Position numbers and translations under genes: made by a program. A DNA stretch of 64,000 bases from Cardinalis cardinalis (Eukaryota; Chordata; Aves; Passeriformes; Cardinalidae). Location: positions 8,028,139-8,092,138 of the forward strand of contig JACDOX010000015.1 in NCBI GenBank assembly GCA_014549065.1. The letters are read 5' to 3'. How positions within the stretch are numbered: the stretch's first letter is position 1; each line of letters starts with the position of its first letter. The notes under the pieces are model-generated. The model was given only the letters and a program-made list of their open reading frames with translations, was not told the DNA's origin and did no database searches. Shown here piece by piece: positions 38,101 through 53,100 of the stretch.

Positions 38101-41100
38101 GGAAGCAGAAGGGGAGAGATGGCAGGATGGAGGAAGTGGGGAGCATAGTGGGATCATGGGTGCACAGGAATAAGACATTCTGTTCATGGCTCAGCAAAGC
38201 ATATAAAGGCAACAGTCTACCTCAGAGCTAGAGAGGAGAGGGAGAAGCTTAGTGCTCTTATCAGATAAAATACATTACCTGATTTCTCCCATATTTTGAA
38301 AACAGGAGAGACAAGGAAGACTATTTCTCTTGAGATCTGTAAAGATTCTCAGTATATTTTGTAATTGATTACTTTATTCTTGATTATACTAATGAAGCAC
38401 ACATGAAACTTGCTTTGTTTCTGTGGCTGGAATTATTTCATCCCACATGCATGTAACTTCTGGAGCGGTGCACATGTGTGGGACCATACAATGAAAGACA
38501 ACCTGTGCAGGGGACAGAGCCTGTGGGATTGTGTGAGCAGATGTGGCACAGCAGCAGACAGTCAGAAGGCCCTTTTGGGCTCATCTACCCACAAATCTCA
38601 TTAGAGAGAAGCTATTAGTCACTGGCACGGTGTGCATCTTGGTTGGTTATTTATATAGAAAGCCCAGGTCATTTATGTATGAAGGCAAATACCAGCTCTC
38701 TTCACTGGAGTGCTTTTGGTCCCCATCCCTGCTCCCTTCTAAGGAGGCATCTTGGTTGTTGCAATGACACCAGTCAGTTGAAATATTAATTCCCAGAGAT
38801 GTATGTTGACTGTTTTATAACAAGATACCAAGAAAGGGGGTTTGTGCTTGTTTGCCTTCTGCAGGAGTTTGCAGCCATGGGTTGGCCTGTGCTCCCCACC
38901 CCTCAGCTGCTGCTGCTGTGAATCACAGTGAACTCTGGGGCAGTTTATATAATGGTGGGGCTCACCCATAGCCCTGCAGAGAGAGATGAGAAGAGAGCAC
39001 TGCTGTTTGTCTGCAGCTCTGCAATCAAGAAAAGCTGTATTTCTTGTTTGATTTCATAACTTGGAATTCAGTCACCACTCCTAAGGGAGGTGTCACTCTG
39101 AGTTGCTGCTCTCCTGTTATATGCTGAAACCTGCACTCTGTTAACAGCAGGGGGATTTTCTGCTTTCTGATCTTTGTAGAGTTACTTTTATTTTAAGTCA
39201 CGTTGAGGTTTTTTTGCACTAACCCAATCACCATATTTTGTGTATTCTGCATAAGATAAGGATGTAATTTTTTGGCAGTAATTTGGCAGTGTGATACAAG
39301 CATCATAAAGTCACCCCAGCATAAGAGGCCATAATGTTTGGTATCGAGGGGGAGATTGGAAATATCAGACTATTGTTTATGTGATGGTTTGATTTGGAAG
39401 AGTAAACAGAAGGCCTTAATATCTTGAATGTAGTCTCCCTGAATAGAGCAATCTATCCCAAGCCATTATGAGTATAATCTGTAAGTAGCCATTACTTTAT
39501 TTTATATACACTGCTTTAGAAACGTTCTTTCTGCTGTGCCGCACCAGTAGCTAGCTTGTGTTTGTTCCTCACTTTTGCATCCACATTTACATGATGCATT
39601 GTGCTGTATCAGTTAAGCACAGGCCACCCAAGTCAGAGCAGGTTACTGTTTTCTGTGCTGTGCCAAAGCTGAGTATCCCTAATTAATGACTCTTATCCAT
39701 AAAATAAAAAAGAGTTGTGAACACCAAGAGAGCTTTTTGTACTTCACTTGCTTGTACATGAATTTCTTGCTTAAGAACTGTTAGTTATTCTTATGTTCTT
39801 GGGCTCTTTGACTTAACAAAAAAAGAAGATTGCTGTGTGACATGATACAGCAAGACAACTGGTTTATTCAGCACAATGAAGATACTTGAACTTGTGTGAC
39901 ATAAATAATGTTCCTTTTTGGGGATGTAAACTTTGAGATGGAGGATGCAAAGGGTGTGTTCTAATTTCCTTTTTCCCCCTGCATGGTGTCCTGCCTCACT
40001 TACAGCAGTTCTGAGTAAATCTGAGATGAATCTATGTACATTTGTTTGTCTCTGGATCTTGCATCACATCTGCCTTTTGTTCTGCCTTTTAGACTTGTTT
40101 GGCAAATGGAAAACTGACATATGTGGAGTCTGCAGCACCAAACACGTTATATAGGCTGATGAGGTTCATGACCAAGCGAATGTTAACTCAGGGGAAGGGC
40201 AATCTTTATCTTCTTTTTAATATAGTTTGGAATTACATCACTATACTATGTCTGCATGCATTAAATTTATCTTGCAGATGTTATTTGGTAGAGCGTACTC
40301 CAAGAGTACAGGTATAGGCCTGGTGTAGGTCTGACTTCTGAACCTGTCCTCTGATCTCTTTCCTTGGTCTTCTGTTTTTGGCAGTGTGTTAATGCTCCAT
40401 GCCAAGGCAGGTTTCCTCAGTTCATTCTTCAAGTTGGTTGCAGGCATCAGGGATGCTCACAGTTGCCAAACGTAGTAGAATGCATTTGTGAAGTTTTGGC
40501 AGGGACTCCTACCTTATGGAGGATAAAAGAAAAGCAAGCTGTGATACAATTTTATTGCCCCCCTTCATATAGAGGAGGCTGCTTTTAAAGAATTAACCTA
40601 TTTTTAGAAGGCTTAAGGAATGGATTTATTGCTAAACAGTGCTGCTTCTTAACAGTGCTCATGTTGAATGTGGTTAGCCAGGCCCATGAACCTGATGCAG
40701 AACAAATGCACAGGCTCTGCACTTCCCTGGGTTCCTCCTGCAGGTCTCTAAATGGCTCTGGAAAGCTCTTGGAAGCCTTTGAGAGCTACTTGGATAGCTA
40801 CTACGTCCAGCCAGGTGGTTTCAGAATCATGCTGGACAGCTTATCAGAAAGAAGCTGCAGAAATGGTTTATATTTCTGTTCTCCTACTCCCAGGGCAGTA
40901 GGAATCCATGTGCTGAAGTGTGACTGGATGGATAAAGAAATGCCAGGCCAACTGTTGTGACCTGGTTAATGGCTTATGGCAGTTTTTAGAAAGAAGACAC
41001 TCTAGTAGCTGACAGGGAAGAAAAGTTCATAGAGTCTTATAGGAGAATGCTATTTTTTGTCCTGACTTAATGGATTGTGTAGTTTTTAGTATCTCTGGTA

Positions 41101-44100
41101 GTGTGGCAATAAAGGAGGCTTGAATTGAGGCTTTTAAATTTATTCTTGGTTTTTATATTTTTTTTTGGAAGTGGCTGTCTGCTGATTGCAAGAAATTGCA
41201 ACCGTAATTGGTGTGAGTAACTCTCTGCATGGCTAAGAGCAAGTCAGTATTATGCACGCAGATCTTTTATCTGTCTTGCTGCTTGGGAGTTTCTCCAAAA
41301 TCTCAAAAGCTTAGCTCATGAAGGGAAAGCAGGCAGCTTTACAGCATGATCTATCTTCATGGAGGCACAATGCTCTGAGCTGTTGGCTGCTCTTTGTTAA
41401 AGCTCTTCCACCGCCTTGTAGGAGCCGTCAGCGTTACCAATGCTGCACTCCTACACTGAAGTAGTAAAATTTTGAAATCAATAATGCATGACTTGGCTTC
41501 TAATAATGCAACACAAACAAACTATTAGTTAAACAGCTGGCTTCTGGCTCTAAATGTATAATCAGAGTTAATTGAATCCTTGCTATTTTATTTAATCATT
41601 AATAACTACCTAATAAACTCTGGAGGTGATTAGCAGCAACAGTAACTGCATTTGTCATCTCTTACATCTGAAAAGATCAAGGTCTGTTTTTCAAACATGA
41701 ATCCAGGCTTGTATCAGGCCAACTACATAACAGTGAAGTTCAGGTCAGTGTATGACAAGTAAATATCTCACTTATGCCACACCAGCTGCTGATTCTTCTG
41801 TTTTAAATGGGCCTATATTTCCTCTTTAAAACGTGTATTGTCTTTCATGAATTCCCTGCCTAAGAACAATTTTAAAAACAGAGTTGTAAGAATCAAGTAC
41901 TACAAGTGTACTTAATAGCATGTCTTAATATTAAATTAAAAAGGCCACTTCTCTTAACAGTAAACTGGGAAACGGTTTGGAGAGCCAATACCAAAAAGAA
42001 ATTCCGAGTTCACACCAATATGAACAGGAATGTTGGACTTCTGAGGATCTTCCCAGGAATCACAGCTGCTGCTGTAAGTGTCCCCACTTCACTTTGGAAA
42101 TGGCTGAAGGGATGTTCAAATACTTGTCGGAAAGCTGCATTGTTTGGAGCAGTGGTTGGGGTTTGGAGGGAAGGGAAAGAATCTGTCTTCTTCTGATAAG
42201 CATTTTTTTGAAATACCAGGGCATTCAAAGACTATTTCCATATGCCATAAATGATAAAAGCTTTTCAAATATCTTTTTTATAAACTGCTTGGGCTCTGGA
42301 ACTTAAAATTAATTTCTTATCAGGACTCATAAATAGGTCAAGTGTGGTTTTCTAGACAGCTGCAAGCTACAGTGACTAGGAAAATATTATCTTGGTGAAT
42401 ATTGAGGCCTATTAATAGATATCTTGTCAAAGAATAGACAGTATGGTGGGTGGAGTGTGATTATTTCTACAACTCTTTTTTTTTTCAAGGTTCATTTTGT
42501 CTCACACTGATGGTTCACATGACCCTCAGCATTCATACAGAGCTGAAAATGAAAAGTGGGATTTTGCTGCTGAAAATGAGAAGTGCAATTTTTTGCCTTT
42601 AGAAATTACTTTGCAGACTGTGATTTTAGGTAAATTAGTTTTTAAGGTTTTGTCTAATATTAGTTCCATTAAATTGACAGGTCTTTTGTGGCTCTTGCCT
42701 TCTTAAATTGAATCCAGTAGTTTAAGCAGCACTCCCCAATTATATCACTATTCTTTTTAGGGGAAAATGAACAGATGGAAAGACAGAGGGGTGGTATATT
42801 TGCAATAAAACACCAACTGCATAGTTAGCCTCATGGGGGTTTACAGTGTATTGCATTTAGCATATGTGATCAGCAAGGAAATATCTAGGTTGTTGAAAAT
42901 ACATCTTTCTAGGAAGAGGACTTTGCTAGGCGTTCTATTACAGCCTTCTTTTACAGTGAGGCACAATATCTACTTCAGTGTCAACTGGCCCAGAATGTAT
43001 AAGTGTCTCTGAGTTAAATCAATTTGGTTTGGGGTTAAAAAACTTCATACTTAGTTAGAATGTTCTTTCCTGGAAGGTAAAACACTCTGTCTCTTCGGCA
43101 GACATTGGTTAACTAAACTCTTTGCTAAAACAAAAAAATCTGGGCAGGGGTGTGGAGTTCTAATCTCAGTTAATAATTCAGCATTTATTGCATAAGTGTA
43201 ACTGTACCTTTTTGTTGCACCAAACAGTGGTGCAACAGTACAGCTTGTTAATGGCACTTGATCAATAGCATCCTTTTTCACATCAGCTAATGACTGTACA
43301 AAACAGTTTATTTTAAAATCTAACCCTCCAGAAATTTTAAAGGAAGCCAGAGAGGAAAAGTCTAATTTTTAAAAAGCTTAATGTACAGTCTCAGTTATTG
43401 CAAAAGGAAGCACAGAAGGGTGTAAGAAGACTGTAAGGCATGAGAGTGTGTAAGACTACAGCAGGAATAGACCACTCTTAAAAATGCTGTGCCATATGTG
43501 AAAGTTTTAAGGATGACCTAACATCCCTTCTTTCTCTGTTCCCTGTCTTGTTTTTAACCAGGTAAGAGCATTTCTTCAGCCTCCCATTGAGGGCATAGTA
43601 CTCGAGACTTATGGCAGTGGCAATGCCCCAGACAAGAGAGAAGATCTGCTGGAAGAACTGAGGAAAGCAGCTGAACGCAAAGTGGTGATTCTGAACTGCA
43701 CGCAGTGCTTGCGTGGGGCTGTTAAAACAGTCTATGCTACAGGGCAGGTGAGGGGTGTGCAACCACTTCATTCCCCACTGCTGTGGAAAACAAACATCCT
43801 TGCTTTAAACTTCCAGTAGTCCCAGCATATAAAACAAGGTTTGTTAACTGTAAAGTTGTTGCTCATAAAATAACTACATCTGAAAAATCTTAAGCTGGAA
43901 GCATTTAAACACATATCTACAAACAATATCTTGTTACTCCTGGTCTGAATAGTCAAAACAGGCAGCTCAAATCCCAAATTAGTGATTGCTCACTCCTGTC
44001 ATGTGCAGCACTCCAGGATACTTTGCATTAGATCTGTAGTATCTCTCTCAGAGGGATTCCATTGAGCTAAAAGCTAGCTTAGGGGTCAGATGATCAAATA

Positions 44101-47100
44101 GAGTAGTATTTGATAGGATAACAGTTGCTTAGCTACAATGTAGGAGCATGAAGAAAGCCTGTAGATGCAAGCAATATTCCAAATCCCAGTTCTTTATTTG
44201 ACTGGAAGTACAACTGAATTCAGGGTGAGATTGGAGAACAGTATCTAAGGAATTGTCTGTATTGAAGAATGGAAATCAGTTTAGTTTAACCCACGAGGGT
44301 TGGCTAAAAGTAGGTTTTGTGTACATACTGTTAATATTCAGGGAATTTTGTAGTGTGTTTCTACCACAAGTTGTGTACCAAAACACGACATCACTGGGAC
44401 TAATAAGAGCACAAAGCTGTATAAGAATGTGTGCTGCATGTATTAGTGTGAGGGAAGCTGGTTTGACTGGCCTTTAGAAAAGGACCAGATATTAAACAGC
44501 CAAGAAGCACTACCAGAGAGGGTGACTCATCCCTCTGCCTTGGACACCTGGTTTTGTTGGGAACAACCACCCGTCTGGCAGAGCCAGCCTCTCCTTTGAC
44601 TGCCTGGCAAACCTAAATACCCTGGTCTGGTGCTGAAACCTGCCTCTTTTAGCTTTGGTTTTGACACAGCTTTAGATAATATTTGCACAAGGACTGTTTT
44701 GAGTATCGAACACAAATGGATATTGTAAGACTTTCTTTATACCTCCTTAGTATCCAAACTTGCTATTTTCTGATATGGGTGATTATTTGGATGTTGGTAA
44801 AACTTTTGAATAACTTTATGTAGTTGTTTTGAGAATTAGTGACTTTTGCAAAGATCTTGTGCTTTGTAGCAAATACTGTAGGAATATGCAGATTATATAG
44901 AACAGCTCACTCAAAAAGGAAAAAACAGTTAAGCCAAAAAAGACACCAAATTTATATTTTAAAAACAACATGAAAATGAACCCTTGGTTTTATGTCATCT
45001 TTTGCTTGAAATGAACAGCTAACATTTATGGAAAGAAGAAGAAAACCCCTTTCCTATGCTTTGGTTAAAAGATTCTCCAAGTAGACACTTAAAATGGCTT
45101 TTTGCACTCTGATCCAGACTGTTGATATGCTGAATTAGAAGATTCTGCACAGGTCTTATTGAACCACTTTAAGACTGTGTAGAAATGTGTTCCCTTCTGG
45201 CTTCTATTTTTTGTATGGAGTTTGTACTATGTTGCTTCAGCATCAGTTGTTGGAGGCTACCCTGTTACCTTGGCATCTTTTGAGGAGAACTCTGACAAGG
45301 CAAGTCCTACAAAATTACTTCACACTTGTTTCACTCTCTTCTCCTTTTCATGAGGAACTGCTCACTGGAGGGAGTATCATGAGTGAATGCTGTAAAGTTG
45401 CTGTAATGTTAATTTTACTTTGATTTTTCTTTAAATGAAATATTTCAAAAGTCTTTGCATATGGCTGTGCCAGTTTTTACTCATTTGAGCTAGTCAGGTA
45501 GGTCAGCTGAATATCTGGCATCCCTTGAAGTATTTGTTTTAATTAACTGAATGTCTGGCCTCTGATCCATCTACACAGTAGAAACTTGTAACTGAGGGGA
45601 CTTTAGGTATAGGAAGGAAGCCGGGAAATCCCTTCCTCCTCCTCTTTCACAAACCCACTGAAAAAGCCCTAACTGTTCTTTGGCTAGCTCTGCAGGACAG
45701 AAAGTATTTCTCACCTTCTCTGTATATGGTTTCCCATGGGACTTTAAAAAAATGTTACTCTAGGTCTCCCGGAGGTGGTTAATGAGCTAATTAGTCTCTG
45801 TATCTTGCTGAAAATATTAGTTGAGCCACAACAAGTTTTGAAGCTGAAGCTTGTATACAAGGTACTTAAAAGGAAAATGCAGTGCAAAGAACCTAGTTTA
45901 AGATGCTTTACTGTGAGGCATTACATTATGGCAAAGAAGGTGATCTGTGGTTTGCCCAGGTATAGTTTAATGACAAGAGATCTGAAATCTCCTTTGTCTT
46001 TGCTGTCTTGTACACTTACAAGGCTTGCCGATCATAGCAAAGATCCTTCTTCCTTTTTGCTTTTGTTCAGACATTTTATTTTTTTACTACCAGAAAGATA
46101 AGTTAAAAGGTCATCTTTTCAGTTGTTCTTGTCAGAACTGTGTAAATTACATATTTTAGTTGTATCTTCTAAATCATACACTGCTAGCGCAGCCTGCAAG
46201 AATGTGAAAGCACTCCCGCTGTGAGCACGCTGTAGTGCTGGAATTCATCCAAAGTAATGCCCCATAAAAGAATGGTAAATATGTCTGTGTGAGAACAGCC
46301 TACTTGGCAGTGTTCAAAATGCCACTGGGTTAAAACAGAGTAACTGCAGCTTTTCAATAAAGGGAATCTGACAACTCTGCAGATAGCTGATACGGACCTG
46401 TAACCTTTCCCTTTTAGCATAGTAAGCGACCGTGGCAAGCATTTGGTGGAATTCTTCAGTGCTATTGCAGGAAAAGAAATTTAAAGTAAAAGTCATCTTT
46501 ATTCAGGTTGCTCTAGTATTTGCTTGGTATTTGATAACTAAAAGTACAAAAATTACAGTGGCAGTAGGAGGAGCAAGAGAGTGGAGGCTTAGCTGCACAC
46601 TGCATTCTGTGTAGCTGCTCATCTTCCAAACACCCTTTCTGTATGTGCAGGTATTTCTGAATGCTACGCTAATTAGAATCATTGTTCCCTTTTATTCAGA
46701 CTCTTGCTGATGCTGGAGTAATTCCTGGAGGTGATATGACACCAGAGGCAGCCCTAACTAAACTGTCATACACACTCAGCAAGGGAAACCTTAGCTGGGA
46801 GGAGAAGAGGCAGGTAAATATTTCAGTGTGACCTTGAAAGACTTTGAATTTCACATCTACTGTGCTAACTTCTGTTTAGCTTCATGCCTTGAGCTTCTCT
46901 TGCATTTAAAAGCAGTTGGTTCCAGAACTGTAATGTGAACAGCCCATGTTTTTTTTTTTTTCCTTTATGGAAAGTACTATTAAGCAAACAAATGTATGAA
47001 GATAGGGAGAGAAAAGAATTCTCTGCATAAGTCAGGTGAAGACCATAACTGAGCCATAAAAATGCCATCTTTAAATGTTAGTAGTCTAGCTTGGACACTT

Positions 47101-50100
47101 CTGTACTGAAAACTCTATGTGGAAGTTCTTATGGGAGATAGAATCCCAGCCCTACTGAAGTCAGCAAAGATCTTGTCACTGATCTTAGTGTGGTGAAGAT
47201 TTCATCCCAGACTCATTCACACAAAGCTCATTCTGAAAATAAATATTGCCTACAGGCTCTTCCTTTACAGCATTACTCATAACTGTATTAGATTTTATTT
47301 CTCTAAGCAGAGATACACTTTATAATACATAAAAGTAGAGGATTATTCTAGAACCAGTTGTAACTCTTTTTAAAATCAGAGTCCCTTTAAAAATGTTCTT
47401 ACTGTTCATTGGTTGCTTAATCAAGGTTTTTTTCCTGCAGGTTACATAGCTATTTCTTGTGTTCCTTTTTTACAGGGAACATATAGCTATGAATTAGATA
47501 AGGGAGCAGCATTCTGCAGGAATGCATGAATATCTGTGTATGTAGTGAAATCTTAATCCTGACACTTTGCGAGATGACATCATGATGAGTCACTCTCCAA
47601 ACTTAACACTGCAGGCACATGTATCTCATGATGGTGCTTTGTTTTTATTAAAACCATAACAAACCTGATCATTATTTCATGCTCCACATCTTCTAACCAG
47701 TAGCAGCACTTGAGACAAACATATTTGGATACCTGTGATGCTAAGTGCAGTGGCTGAAAGTACCACTTGCTGTGCTTAGACACAGTTTCAGGCTCTGAGC
47801 TTGCAGTTGTTTGCTAAAGCTGAGAAATGAGAGGAGGAGGAACTGTGTGTGTATTTGGTGAGGATGCCCAGAACATGCAATGTACAAGGACATGCCTGGC
47901 AGGTGACACAGTGCTGTGAGGAGCAGGGGTATTGGATGTGTTTGTCTGTGATGGAGCTGAGAGGGCCATAACACACAAAGTATCACCATACAATTTCAGA
48001 AAGCCTTAAGTAGCCACCCTTCTTGTTCTTTAGCCCAACCTTTCATACCCCCATGGTTCATGCGTTGCACCTGTGTGCCCTCTGTTCCCTTTGTGACTGG
48101 TCAGTGCCCCTGGGCACTCCCACTCCATGGCTCATTGCTGTCAGTGCTGCTCACCTTCTTTGTTCATCCTCATTGGGGATGAGGCTTGGCCCAGCCCCCT
48201 CCCAATTACCACAAACTGTGTACCCACACATTTGCACTTCAGAAACCCCAACTCATCACTGAGACCCCTTTGGCATACTCACTGACCCTGGAACACACAT
48301 GCAGTAGCTTGTTTTTTTTTTAATGCTCACCTTAATCTTCTTCCACAGCAGATTATTTGACCTGGGACAGGAGAAACCTTCCCAGTCTTGCTTGGGTGTG
48401 TGAGTTAAAACTTAATTTGAGATCCAGTTTGCTGAGGTGAGATAGCTGACTTACTCAGGTGAGGATTTGATGATAAGGTGTTTTAGGTACCACGTCCCAA
48501 GATAGTTCTACATTTTCATGTGCTGCCCTTTGTATTGTGCTACACAGTTTTTGTGTGGTGGTGTGCTGGACCTCCTTTATATGGTATGAAAAACAAAATA
48601 ACTTTTGCAATTTCTTTGAGTTATGCAGGATTGGTTTCCTCATTTGAATCATTGTACAGACCCACAAACAATTGTGCTGGCACAACTAAGGGAACAGCAT
48701 GCTGCATTGCCTGGGCAGGAATGAGTTATAGAGACCAGGAGAAGAAGAAAGCCTGGAAATAAGTTGTCTGTGGCAATATCTTCAGCTAAACATATCACCA
48801 AACAATAGTCTCCCAAGAGACAGAAGCTCTCCTGAAGCTGGCGTGGTTATTTTGGGATTCTTTTTCAACATGAAGAGCAAGGAATGTGCCCCCAGACACA
48901 TACAAATGTCTGAAGAGCTGGTAGGACTGAATAAGCACACAGGGTTTTACACTGGGTGCATTTAGCACAGGTGCCAATTGCTAAGGTTACCTGCGTAAAG
49001 CAATGAGCTCAACCTGTCAAATTCTAAAAGTGTTACAAAGCAGTTGGTATCCTCTGAGTTACATGTATATGGGACTCTTCCAGCAGACAACTATGGTGTT
49101 GTCAGCTCTTGGAGGGTTTTTTTTTAATAAAGGGCATGCCTAGACATAAGTAAACCTGGGGCATTCCTCCTGCCAACATCACATCTGTTTCTTGCAAACT
49201 TTCACAATCCTGCTTTTTAAAATTCTAATTGAAATAACTATATGCTTTATAGCTGCATCAGCAACCTTTTCTGAAAGAGTGCCAGTGTTTAAAATGGTCA
49301 AAATTGAGGAAACTAGTTGCTTTTTCTTGATGACTGGCTTCTATGTGTGTTCTCCAAGTTTCCCAGTCTGTTGTTTAGAGTATTTTCATTTCTTCATTGC
49401 CCTATTCAAGTACTTTCTACACATGAATTGGCTGACCTTTTTACATTTTGATTTGGGTTTTTTTCCCAGTTATATTGGAGGCACCCATCCTGCAAACTGT
49501 TACATGCCTATTTGGAGACTGAATGACTGCTACTACTGTAGATTTTCTGCATTCAGAGCTGGATCTATGTCCAAATTGTAACAAAATCAGGGCTAATGGA
49601 GCTGTTTGAAAACCCATGGAAATACAGGACTGTCTACAGGCAGCACTGGGCTTTGTTTTGAGGTCTATGTACACAGTCTGTGTAGGAGTCCTGAGGTTTG
49701 TGAATGCTGGCAAGAGGCAGCAGCATTTCAGAATATTCTGGTCTTAAGCCTCACTCTGCTCGTTACTCATTATCTTCATGTTTTTAAGCAGGCTGCAGCT
49801 TACCCCACTAGGGAACTTTTGTCCGCATGTTCTAAAATTTGGGGTGTTTTGTTATGTGCTTATTTTGGTTTTCTTTGCTTTGGAAGAAAGTTTTGTTTGC
49901 CTGTTTCTCTCCCTCCTTTGTCTTTTTAAACGTGCAGTCTGCATGGGACAGTAACTGTTTCTTTAATCTTTTGTCTGCATTCAATTAGTTTCCATAATTC
50001 CTCCAAACAGTTTTCTAACTTGATTCTAAGTTTTTTTTTATTAGACTACCACCATTTTTTCCTCTGCTAACAAAGGGTTTGATTGCTTGCTTTTCAGATG

Positions 50101-53100
50101 CTGAGTGAGAATCTGAGAGGAGAAATGACTGTTGTACCCACAGGAGCCAAGATCTCTTTGAGAGATAGCAAGTTTATTCAAGTGATTGCCAAATCTCTAA
50201 GTATCAGCAGCAAGGAGGTATATACTGAAATATTTAAAATTAGTATCATGTAAAGCTGTAAACTGAGTTAAATAAGCCTAGATTAAAGATGGACAGCAAA
50301 GCTGAAAGAAAATTGGAATATGGAGTTAGGGACAATGGACACAATGACAATTCTATAACTAAAATGTTTTTAATTAAAAACACATTAATGTTTCCCCCTC
50401 CTCCTTTGTAGCCCCCTCTTGGGATTACTTTCTTGGCTGGCTGGTTGCAATAACAAGGCTCAGACAGATGCTCTAATTCAGGGTATCAATGATATGAAGA
50501 ATTACTTTATATTTTTGTGGTCAAATGTATTGACAGTTTGGATAAATCCAAATAATTATGGGTAAAACAGCTTAATTGTACATGCAGTCATAGAAAGCTG
50601 ATACTAAGGAAGCATTACATAAGTGTAATTTGTGGTGTGTAGTCCCGCCCAGTTAGAAAATATAATATAAATATAAATTAGATAATAAAGTACTGGTTAT
50701 ACAAATACTCACTTTTCTCTTGACTTCGGTTTAGGGAGGATGGGATTTTTATTAACTAATGAATACTGTATGTATTCTTTAGTTCTTCTTTAGTAAGCAT
50801 GAGAAATGGGAGAATATTCAGGGGGCCTAGGAGGCTTGTCAGTGTAGGTTTGAAAGTACAGGTTACACAAATATCTGAGGAATAACATGAATAAAAATGA
50901 TCCAGTCTTAAGGATATGGTCTTTTCCAACTCCCCCCAGCACTGTTTCTCCTACTATACTGATGTGTAGCTATGGCAGTACAGAGATGGCAATTAGTTTG
51001 TGCACCTTAAATGGTTTATAAAGATATCAGGTACTTGTAGTGTTGCCAGAGAGGAGTATAAATCTTATGGATGTGAGACTGACAAAATGTAAGATAAACA
51101 CAAGATTTCTTTCCTTCCAAGAACTAAATGCAACCATTTCTAAATATACAAAGAACTAATTTGGAAACTTTATATGAAAGCAAGGGCAGTGTTTTTACAA
51201 CTTGGGTGTCAATTGCATTAGAGGCGAGGCTGATATTAAATGTTTGATTTTATTTGTTTCTCAGGAGTTAGAAGCTGTACGAGATGCATTAATCCCACCT
51301 TTGGCTTGTGCTGCAGCTAAACTGGGTGACATAGATGCACTAAGAGCCATAGCAGAAATGGTAATGTAGAATGAACAGTGTGTACAAAACATTAATTTTA
51401 AAATAAAACTGTAATTGATGATAGGAAGCCATACTCATGGAAAGTGACAACCTAAGTTTTAGAGTCAAGGTGCTATGACAGTTACAAATGGTTTCTAGAC
51501 TTCTTGGTCTTTGCCTTTCAGAACTGGTATGTTCTTGTCCTTCTCTGGTTTTCAGCTGTTTACATTTTCTTTTGAACTGTGAAAATACAGGTAGATTAAA
51601 ATGCAAGTTCTTATCTGCTAACTTTGGAACATTTTAAAATGATTTGTGCTGCTTTCTTTTCGCTTAACTTTCTCTATGCATATTCATAGTATCCACCTTT
51701 TGGATGTAAATCTGTCAGGAATAAAAAAAGAACTTGAAGATTATATTTAAGCAAAACACAGTGCAGTGCTAATTCAAAATTTCTGTCTCTCCCCAGAGCT
51801 CTGGCTTGGGTTATACCCAAAGAAAAAACAGGCATTTCCCTGTCATCTCTTTTCTTTTTTCCCCCTCTTTGCCTTGGTTTACCCTCCTATTGAGATTTTG
51901 GTAATGGGCCTCAAGAAACGATAAATATATCTTGAAAGTAGGAATTAACTAAGACAAGAACAATTAGCAGTCTACAGGCACAAAACTGCTGTATGGTGCG
52001 CAGTAATAAAGAATATATTTCAGTGAGAAACATGTAGGAGGTGGAATAAATATCTTTATTGGCACTAAAACAATGCTGCAAGATAAACTTTATGTTTGAC
52101 AGGCTTAACAATTTGGTGGCAGAATTAAAATGTGATGTATACATGCTACTGTGTGACGTTTGCAAGAGCTTGATGTGCAGCCATTATCTTTTTGGCATGT
52201 GAAGGATGTGTCCTTTTGTAGGGTGGAAACCTGAGCTGTGGAGACTACGACGGCCGAACTCCCCTGCACATTGCAGCCTCTGAAGGGCACCTGCCCTTAG
52301 TTGAGTATTTGTTGATGTCTGGTGCAACTGTTTATGCCAGAGACAGATATGGATCTACCCCACTGATGAACGCCATCAAGTTCAGGTAACAATTAATGTG
52401 CTGCTCCACATAAGGTTTATAAACCTTCTGTCATTTTGGATTTCAACTCCATCCATCCTGTGGTCTGGTCCTGTCTTGTCTCAGCAGTCATGTGTAAATG
52501 ACAGCAGTTAAAATAACACATATCAGCTTATTTCAAAGGATGTGACTAGCCTAAATGAAAAGATTTTTTAAATAATGTGGAATGAAAGCAAACAACTTGT
52601 TACGCATGCAGAATTTTAGCGTTTTAGCATAAGGTAATTATTGCTGTCCTCCTGCCAAGACTTTGTCCATAATTTCAGGGCTCCATTCTTTATTGTGAAG
52701 CTTCCTTATAAAACAGAGCCAAACTGATCACTCCTTTTGATTGTCAGAAGTGAGAGTGCAGGACCAAGGGCTGTCTGTTCTCTTTCTGCCCTTCCCTTTC
52801 TCATCAAGACCAGACTGTTTCAGTTGGCACAAAATATACTGGTAGGTTGACATCTTTTAATCTTCTCCTTCCACCAGTGCTTTCCTGAGTCTCTTGCTGG
52901 ATGACTGGTTTTTTGATTTTCCCCTTCCACCCACTCATAATTATATGGGATGGTTGCATGGCTCTGCCTGCTTTGTGGATTTCCTCTTCCTGCTGTTATG
53001 AATGTCAGCAGTTCTTGAATGGTAGTCATGGACTTGCTCTTTACTGGTCTCTTCCATGTTGTATAGTCCTGAGGAATGGCCATATCACAGAATATGAAAG

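Noticed and set aside
49192..49581. 129-codon + strand open frame in ASPG intron 9, rich in hydrophobic residues
   Set aside because: Its Phe/Leu-rich composition follows from T-rich DNA, and nothing supports a membrane protein gene here.
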